This document shows, one piece after another, positions 1 to 6,966 of a stretch of DNA of 9,286 nt (within the stretch, counting starts at the first letter, position 1; every line of letters begins with the position of its first letter). Below the pieces are notes generated by a model, which saw nothing but the letters and a program-made list of their open reading frames with translations, ran no database searches and had not been told where the DNA came from. The translations under genes and the position numbers were made by a program. The stretch lies in assembly GCA_030684755.1 (NCBI GenBank), contig JAUXXN010000551.1, positions 1 to 9,286 of the forward strand. The letters run 5' to 3'. Source of the DNA: Hydrogenophaga sp. (GTDB lineage: Bacteria; Pseudomonadota; Gammaproteobacteria; Burkholderiales; Burkholderiaceae_C).

Positions 1-1704
1 CGCAAGGTGCTGGACACCACCACACCCGAGGGCGAGGCGCCCACCCAAGTGATGGTGATGGTGCCCGAGATCAACCTCACGCCGCAGCTGGAGGCGCGCT
101 TTCGCGAGCGCTTCGAGCCGCTGTACGGTGCCGACGCGGTGGTGTGTCTGCACAGCGGCATGACGCCGCCGCAGCGCCTGAACAGTTGGCTGGCGGCGCA
201 CACCGGTGCCGCGCGCGTGGTGTTGGGCACGCGCATGGCCGTGTTGGCCAGCATGCCAGGGCTGCGCCTGATGGTGGTGGACGAGGAACACGACCCCAGC
301 TACAAAAGCCAGGAAGGCGCTCGCTATTCGGCGCGCGACTTGGCGGTGTACCGGGCGAAGGTGGAGACGGAGGCGTTGCGGGCAGTGCCTGCTTGGCGTG
401 CGGGAGACCCTCACCCCGGCCCTCTCCCGCGCGCGGGAGAGGGAGTGGAGGCGGGAACGGGTGCAGCTACAGGTCCGGGTGCGGGTGCCGAAACTGACAT
501 AAATTTGCGTTGCCAGGTGCTGCTGGGCTCGGCGACGCCGTCGCTGGAGAGCTGGCACGCGGCGGAGCAAGGCCGCTACCTGCGCCTAGCCATGCCCGGA
601 CGGGTGGGTGGTGGGGCGCTGCCGCGCCTGCGCTTGGTGGACATGAACCACCAGCCCAAGGGCGCGGTGCTGGCGCCGCCGCTGGTGGCCGCCATGGCCG
701 AGCGCATCACACGCGGCGAGCAGTGCATGGTGCTGCTGAACCGGCGCGGCTATGCCCCGGTGCTGGCCTGCCACGACTGCGGCTGGAAAAGCGCCTGCGC
801 GCATTGCAGCGCCTACCGCGTGTTCCACAAACTCGACCGCACCCTGCGCTGCCACCACTGTGGTTTCACCGAGCGCGTGCCGCGCGCCTGCCCCGACTGC
901 GGCAACCTAGACATTGCCCCCGTAGGTCGCGGCACCGAACAAATTGAAGAACACCTGAGCACTCTGCTGGCCGATGTGACCCGGCCCGACGGCGGTCCCG
1001 CCCGCGTGGCCCGCATGGACGCCGACTCGACCCGGCTCAAAGGCAGCCTGGAAGTGCAACTGGCCACCATGCACAGCGGCGCGGTGGATGTGTTGGTGGG
1101 CACGCAAATGATTGCCAAGGGACACGACTTTCGGCGCATCACCCTGGTGGCCAGCGTGAACGCCGACAGCGCCCTGTTTGCCAGCGACTACCGTGCACCC
1201 GAGCGCCTGTTTGCTTTGCTGATGCAAGCGGCAGGCCGTGCCGGGCGCGACGCAGCCCACAGCGCAGCCAGCGAAATGTGGGTGCAGACCTGGTACCCGC
1301 AGCTCCCGCTGATAGCTACCCTGAAAAAACACGACTCCCCGGCCTGTGACGCCGAGAAACAGACCGAGCGCGCCCAAGCTGGCATGCCGCCCTATGGTTT
1401 TCAGGCCCTGCTGCGAGCCGACGCCCGCACGCAGGCTGCCGCGCAAGCGTTTTTGAATGGCGCCGCCGAGCACAGCCAGGGCCTGCCCTACCGCGACCAG
1501 ATCACGCTGTACCCGGCGGTGCCGCTCACCATTCAGCGCGTGGCCAATGTGGAACGCGCCCAGTTGCTGGTGGAAGCCGCTTCGCGCGGCGCGCTGCAAC
1601 GCTTTTTGTCGGCCTGGCAACCGGTGCTGCTGCAATGCCGCAGCCTGCCCGAGGCACGTGGGTTGATTCGCTTTGCGGTGGACGTGGACCCGCTGGCGAT
1701 TTGA
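1..1704 (+). CDS. priA: Primosomal protein N' (replication restart helicase PriA), 5' partial
   Basis: PriA is a superfamily 2 3'-to-5' DNA helicase that recognises stalled or repaired forks and reloads the replisome in the cytoplasm. The frame is open from base 1, so the gene enters from outside. The DNA-binding N-terminus and Walker A motif (roughly 180-200 residues) are missing. Counting from the GTG at base 7, visible motifs are the DEEH box (92-95), LLGSATPS (172-179), LNRRGYAP (244-251), GTQMIAKGHDF (365-375) and the arginine-finger motif QAAGRAGR (407-414). Eight zinc-binding cysteines lie at 255, 258, 264, 267, 282, 285, 295 and 298, as expected for the PriA zinc-binding insert. The C-terminus, ending around FAVDVDP, is typical of the family. 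Oddity: about 47 extra residues lie between YRA (115-117) and LLGSA (172-176), where PriA proteins normally have only a few; this insert contains a REP-like palindrome. The gene is convergent with katG. Family identity is near certain. Confidence 0.97.
   Translation, partial: RKVLDTTTPEGEAPTQVMVMVPEINLTPQLEARFRERFEPLYGADAVVCLHSGMTPPQRLNSWLAAHTGAARVVLGTRMAVLASMPGLRLMVVDEEHDPSYKSQEGARYSARDLAVYRAKVETEALRAVPAWRAGDPHPGPLPRAGEGVEAGTGAATGPGAGAETDINLRCQVLLGSATPSLESWHAAEQGRYLRLAMPGRVGGGALPRLRLVDMNHQPKGAVLAPPLVAAMAERITRGEQCMVLLNRRGYAPVLACHDCGWKSACAHCSAYRVFHKLDRTLRCHHCGFTERVPRACPDCGNLDIAPVGRGTEQIEEHLSTLLADVTRPDGGPARVARMDADSTRLKGSLEVQLATMHSGAVDVLVGTQMIAKGHDFRRITLVASVNADSALFASDYRAPERLFALLMQAAGRAGRDAAHSAASEMWVQTWYPQLPLIATLKKHDSPACDAEKQTERAQAGMPPYGFQALLRADARTQAAAQAFLNGAAEHSQGLPYRDQITLYPAVPLTIQRVANVERAQLLVEAASRGALQRFLSAWQPVLLQCRSLPEARGLIRFAVDVDPLAI
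408..444. repeat. REP-like palindromic element inside priA
   Basis: Bases 420-443 form a perfect 24-bp palindrome with arms CCCTCTCCCGCG and CGCGGGAGAGGG. They are preceded by the C-rich lead CCCTCACCCCGG at 408-419. From general knowledge, this lead plus CCCTCTCCC/GGGAGAGGG stem is a widely dispersed intergenic palindrome in beta- and gammaproteobacterial genomes; I cannot count copies here. It lies in frame within priA and is read as residues around DPHPGPLPRAGEG, inside an insertion absent from typical PriA proteins. No transposase or clear target duplication is visible. Confidence 0.75.
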
Positions 1705-1814
1705 GACGCGCCACACGGGGCCGCTGCGCCGGGGCGGGTGTCACAGCCCCGTCACAAGCCCCCCACACAATGCAACTGTGCCTTACGCCTGCGAGATAAC
1801 AGGCGGCACATCAC

Positions 1815-1846
1815 GGCCACCTGAGGGTGGTCGTTCCATTTGTGCT
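1815..1846 (+). terminator. Possible weak terminator downstream of priA
   Basis: Seven bases GGCCACC (1815-1821) pair with GGTGGTC (1826-1832), with one G-U wobble and a TGAG loop. A moderately T-rich stretch follows rather than a clean T run. It lies 111 nt past the priA stop. A second short hairpin, CGGGGC (1730-1735) with GCCCCG (1746-1751), sits nearer the stop but has no T run. Either could contribute to ending the priA transcript. Support is stem geometry only. Confidence 0.3.
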
Positions 1847-1880
1847 TCTGCCTGCGACATCCTCCGCCGGCCCTGGGCGC

Positions 1881-1912
1881 AAAAAAGCCCCCGGAGCCGA
1901 AGCTGCGGGGGC
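1881..1912 (-). terminator. Rho-independent terminator of katG
   Basis: Read on the minus strand, a 7-bp stem GCCCCCG/CGGGGGC (1906-1912 with 1887-1893) encloses a single C-C mismatch. A 3-bp AGC/GCT stem capped by a TTCG tetraloop (loop 1898-1901) follows, and then six T (1886-1881). This is a textbook intrinsic terminator with a stabilising UUCG loop, starting 44 nt beyond the katG stop. It has no T run in the plus direction, so it should act on katG only. A separate 6-bp hairpin with a 3-nt loop (1927-1941) lies between it and the stop codon. Confidence 0.9.
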
Positions 1913-1956
1913 GGGTGCAGCAGCCACCGCGCGCAGCGCGGGGCGTTGGCCTCACA

Positions 1957-4200
<2,244 letters not shown>

Positions 4201-4287
4201 TCAGCTTGCCAGGGCCAGCGCAGCCAAACGTTCCACACAGTCGGCCACAAAGGCTTCGATGGCGTGGGCGGTGTTCGGGGTGTTCAT
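4201..4287 (-). CDS. Short leader ORF upstream of katG (28 residues)
   Basis: An ATG at 4287 opens a 28-codon frame ending in TGA at 4201, 30 nt before the katG start. It has a well-placed AGGA ribosome site at 4296-4299 (8-nt spacing). About 20 of 27 non-initiator codons end in G or C, as in host genes. It is the first ORF downstream of the predicted transcription start near 4311, leaving about 24 nt of 5' UTR. The peptide begins MNTPNTAHAIEAF and has a single cysteine at residue 17 (ADCVERL). It then becomes an Ala/Leu-rich amphipathic stretch ending in ALAS. The first residues loosely echo the KatG start (MSNPNT), which may be coincidence. I do not recognise a family. It could be a translated leader that couples to or tunes katG translation, a small stress protein, or a gene remnant. 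Expression is inferred, not shown. Confidence 0.5.
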   Translation of the reverse strand: MNTPNTAHAIEAFVADCVERLAALALAS

Positions 4288-4317
4288 GGCGGGGTTCCTG
4301 CAAGTAACTGAACCCCC

Positions 4318-4346
4318 ACTGTAGGCGCCGCAGGTGAATTTGACAA
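4318..4346 (-). promoter_or_regulatory. Sigma70-type promoter of the leader ORF-katG unit
   Basis: On the minus strand a -35 hexamer TTGTCA (4346-4341, 5 of 6 matches to consensus) and a -10 hexamer TACAGT (4323-4318, 4 of 6) are separated by exactly 17 nt. Transcription would start near 4311. The -35 box abuts the lower edge of the OxyR-type site, the arrangement expected for OxyR contacting RNA polymerase. No other promoter match of this quality was seen between the AEC gene and katG. Confidence 0.7.
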
Positions 4347-4383
4347 ACCAATTGTTACCAGACAATCAATAGCCATTAGCTAT
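4347..4383 (-). promoter_or_regulatory. OxyR-type operator for katG
   Basis: Bases 4369-4383 read ATAG-N7-CTAT, the dyad recognised by one OxyR dimer (consensus ATAG-N7-CTAT-N7-ATAG-N7-CTAT). Read on the minus strand, a further 7-nt spacer and a degenerate second dyad CTGG-N7-TGGT (4361-4347) complete the 37-bp tetramer footprint, which ends exactly at the -35 box. The near-proximal half is poor (about 3 of 8 consensus bases), which is common in real OxyR sites. Position, spacing and the katG target all agree. The alternative is a chance ATAGC-N5-GCTAT palindrome near the end of the upstream gene. Confidence 0.65.
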
Positions 4384-4387
4384 AGGC

Positions 4388-5350
4388 CTACGTCATCAGC
4401 GACACCGCACCCGAAAACGTGAAGAACGCGGCCACGGTGGTGACCAAGATGATGCGGGCGATGCGCCCGTTGTCGGCGCCCAAGCGCTCAGCCAGCAGCG
4501 ACACGTTACTGGCGCTGGGCAGGGCCGACACCAACACCATCACCGTGAGGGCAAAGCGGTCCAGCGGCACGCCCATCTGAATGGCCGCCAGGCCCACCAG
4601 CAGCACCAGCAGCGGGTGCAGCAGCAGTTTCATGAGCGCCACCGGCACATAGTCGCTCAGCGGCATGGGGTGGTTGGACTGCATTTGCGAGCGCGCCAGT
4701 ACCGCGCCAATGGTGAACAGCGCCACCGGCGAGGCCGCATCGGCCAGCAGCCACACCGTTTTTTCAACCGGGCCCGGCAGCGTGAAACTGGCAGCGGACG
4801 CCGCAGCACCCAGCAAAATGGCCCAGGGCATGGGGTTGGACACCACGCCGCGCAGGGCTTTTTTGCCTGCGTTCAGCATGGCCGCGACACCGTGACCCTC
4901 GCCCTCGTCCAGCCGCGAGAGCGCCACACACAACGAACTGGTGATGACCATGTCCACCACGATCAGCACGATCACCGGACCCACGCTCTGCGGCCCCAGC
5001 AACGCGGCCAACAGCGGTACTCCCATGAAGCCGGTGTTGGGAAACGCCGCCACCAGCGCGCCCAGCGAAGCGTCGTTCCAGCGTATGCGACTGTTCAGCG
5101 TCATGAGCACAGCGAAACCCACCATGATCAGCGCGCACAGCAGGTAGACCCCCGCCACCGACGCGTCGAGCAACTGCGCAATGGGCGTGGTGGAACCAAA
5201 GCGGTAGAGCATGGCCGGCAGGGCGAAAAACAGCACAAAACCGTTCAGCCCCGGAATGGCTTCAAGCGGCAGCATTCGCCGACGCGCAGCCAAAAAACCG
5301 GCCAGCACGAGAGCAAAGAAGGGGAAAGTAACTAGCAGGATGTTGAGCAC
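4388..5350 (-). CDS. AEC-family (auxin efflux carrier-like) membrane transporter
   Basis: This is an inner-membrane permease of the AEC family, whose bacterial members export or import small organic anions such as malonate; the substrate cannot be told from sequence. From the GTG at 5350 the product is 320 residues, normal for the family, with about ten hydrophobic segments in two halves. Family signatures visible are AAFPNTGFMGVPLL (101-114) in the unwound-helix region, ASPVALFTIG (206-215) and ALPSASN (276-282). I chose the GTG at 5350 because AEC proteins begin with a short segment such as MLNILLVTFPFFALVL. Another in-frame GTG at 5380, preceded by a GGGA-like ribosome site, would add ten polar residues; neither ribosome site is convincing. 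The gene is divergent from the lipoprotein gene. Its stop is 4 bp from the OxyR-type site with no terminator between, so its transcript could read into katG. No regulator lies next to it to hint at an inducer. Confidence 0.9.
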   Translation of the reverse strand: MLNILLVTFPFFALVLAGFLAARRRMLPLEAIPGLNGFVLFFALPAMLYRFGSTTPIAQLLDASVAGVYLLCALIMVGFAVLMTLNSRIRWNDASLGALVAAFPNTGFMGVPLLAALLGPQSVGPVIVLIVVDMVITSSLCVALSRLDEGEGHGVAAMLNAGKKALRGVVSNPMPWAILLGAAASAASFTLPGPVEKTVWLLADAASPVALFTIGAVLARSQMQSNHPMPLSDYVPVALMKLLLHPLLVLLVGLAAIQMGVPLDRFALTVMVLVSALPSASNVSLLAERLGADNGRIARIILVTTVAAFFTFSGAVSLMT

Positions 5351-5509
5351 GGGGCATTGTCTCAGTTGTATCTTCAGCACGCAGCGAATCCCGAAAAGCG
5401 CAACCGCTGGTCAGAATGTCTGGCAAAACAGACGCGAAGCAAGACTGGCGTTAAGCTTATTCGTTACAAAGAGACACCCTCAGCCATACGCATCCCCGCC
5501 CTGTCACCC
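5351..5509. other. Divergent intergenic region with a small inverted repeat
   Basis: This stretch must carry the promoters for the AEC gene (leftward) and the lipoprotein gene (rightward). I find no -35/-10 pair of good quality in either direction. GTCTG (5418-5422) and CAGAC (5429-5433) form a 5-bp inverted repeat with a 6-nt spacer. It is a possible operator but short enough to occur by chance. The lipoprotein frame stays open leftward to an ATG at 5357, but that part lacks any signal-peptide character and is better read as non-coding. Confidence 0.35.
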
Positions 5510-6904
5510 ATGCGCCATCCCCTGCACAGCCCCAGCGCTACCCCAACCCGTTCAAACACACGACGACCTGTGGCGCTGGCCTTGCTTTCCGCCGCCCTGC
5601 TGGGCGGTTGCGCAGCCCCCAAGTTCACTGTTGACGATGGCCGCACCGTAGACCCCACGTTGCTGGCCAACATCCGCATCTTCGGTCAAGGTGAACAAGC
5701 CCTGCGCCCGGCCATTGCCCGCTCGGCTCGCTTGCAAGACAAAGACTGTGATCGCCAATGGGAGCTACCCATTGCCGTGGCCACCAGCCAAGGCTGGGCA
5801 GAAAATGACCGTGTGGCTTGGGTGCGTGCATTGGGTGTCGATGAAAGGTTGACTGTGGTGGCCACAACCCACGATGCACCTTTGAAACCTGGCGAGCGTT
5901 TGGTGGAAATTGACGGTAGCACCAGCAACGAAGCCCAGAAACTGCTGGTTGAGTTGGGCCGAGTGCGCGAACGTGGCAGACCGTTCTCGGTGACGACCAG
6001 CACCGGTAAAACTGTGCAATTACATCCTTTCGAGGTGTGCCGAGGCTATACACGTCTGGCACCACCCAACACCCCCGACCTGCAGGACTACCACTGGCTC
6101 ATGAGCTACCACCCGCTGGAAGTGGCCCGGGCAGACCTGAGCGAAGACGAGGCGCTGTGGACTGTGTTGTGGTCACAGGGTGTGTCTGAAGAGGGCGGCT
6201 TTCGCATGAAGGCTTACGACTACGGCACCTCGCTTCTGAGTACGCTCTACACCGTGGCAACGCTGGCCTCGGGCCTCAAGGGTGCGGCCGTTGCTGCCGA
6301 AGCCGCTGTAGCCACGGCACGCCAAGCAGCAGCCACAGCCGCCACCGAAATCATGAAACAGCAACTGATTGACCAAGCCAAGTCCTACGCCACCAACCGG
6401 CTGCGCGACGAAATTGGCAAAACCGTACAAGCCATGACGCAGGCACAAGTGGTCAGCAGTATGCAGCAGGTGGCGGCCAACAAAGGCTTGCTCAGCGGCG
6501 TTTCGCGCGTGGCCGCCACGGTGTTTGACGATGCCGACGCCTGGGCTTACACCCGCATGCAAAAGCTCGGTGCCAACCCGTTGGCGGGCTTCACGTTGCA
6601 CCAGAAAATGCTGGAACGCAACCTGCTGGCCAACGCCTTGGTGTTTGACCCCGACCGCATGGCTGCGCTGCAAGCCTTAGCCAACCAAGCCGGGCGCGGC
6701 GAAGAGGTGGTGGCCATTCTGAAAGGCATACGTCCCGAAACGCTGAACTTTGACCTCGACGAGATGCCCCTGGCCTCGGCTCCGCAAGACTTCAGCTACG
6801 AAAGCATAGAGCCGTTGAGCACCAACCCGTATTCGCGTGGACTGATTGAAGCCATGCTGGAAATGCCCAGCACGGGTTTGCCCACGACCACCCCTGGCCG
6901 GTGA
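5510..6904 (+). CDS. Lipoprotein with PDZ-like and degenerate M48 metalloprotease-like domains
   Basis: The start is the ATG at 5510: it gives a basic N-region, a hydrophobic run VALALLSAALLGG and a lipobox cysteine C34 followed by AAPK. This predicts a 464-residue lipoprotein anchored in the envelope. Upstream in-frame starts would bury the signal. Residues about 115-175 resemble a PDZ domain (APLKPGERLVEIDG). Residues about 190-370 follow the order of M48 peptidase lipoproteins: a strand region DYHWLMSYHPLEVA, then SEDEALWTVLWSQGVSEEGG where active homologues have DDELAxVxxHELAH, then a long Ala-rich helical region, then DADAWAYTRMQKLGANPLAGF where homologues have EADxxGxxLMxxAGYDP. The zinc motif HEXXH is replaced by WSQGV (221-225), and the third-ligand Glu is also absent. 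It is therefore probably a catalytically dead relative acting as a binding or scaffold protein. This alignment is by eye. No clear ribosome site is seen. A MORN protein gene follows 62 nt downstream on the same strand. Confidence 0.75.
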   Translation: MRHPLHSPSATPTRSNTRRPVALALLSAALLGGCAAPKFTVDDGRTVDPTLLANIRIFGQGEQALRPAIARSARLQDKDCDRQWELPIAVATSQGWAENDRVAWVRALGVDERLTVVATTHDAPLKPGERLVEIDGSTSNEAQKLLVELGRVRERGRPFSVTTSTGKTVQLHPFEVCRGYTRLAPPNTPDLQDYHWLMSYHPLEVARADLSEDEALWTVLWSQGVSEEGGFRMKAYDYGTSLLSTLYTVATLASGLKGAAVAAEAAVATARQAAATAATEIMKQQLIDQAKSYATNRLRDEIGKTVQAMTQAQVVSSMQQVAANKGLLSGVSRVAATVFDDADAWAYTRMQKLGANPLAGFTLHQKMLERNLLANALVFDPDRMAALQALANQAGRGEEVVAILKGIRPETLNFDLDEMPLASAPQDFSYESIEPLSTNPYSRGLIEAMLEMPSTGLPTTTPGR

Positions 6905-6966
6905 CCCACCACCCCAAGGGGCTGCACCGCATACCCGCCATTCCACAAACTCTCCCGATCCTGTCC

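Noticed and set aside
1311..1320. TGATAGCTAC segment in priA, resembling the TAGCTA-type dispersed motif of Comamonadaceae
   Set aside because: It is too short, lies in normally conserved-length coding sequence and has no partner arm.
907..1716. 269-codon minus-strand frame opposite priA
   Set aside because: It is antisense to a conserved helicase core and its composition is that of a codon-bias shadow.
5357..5509. N-terminal extension of the lipoprotein frame starting at 5357
   Set aside because: It would place 51 polar residues ahead of a good lipoprotein signal peptide and would overlap the start region of the divergent AEC gene.
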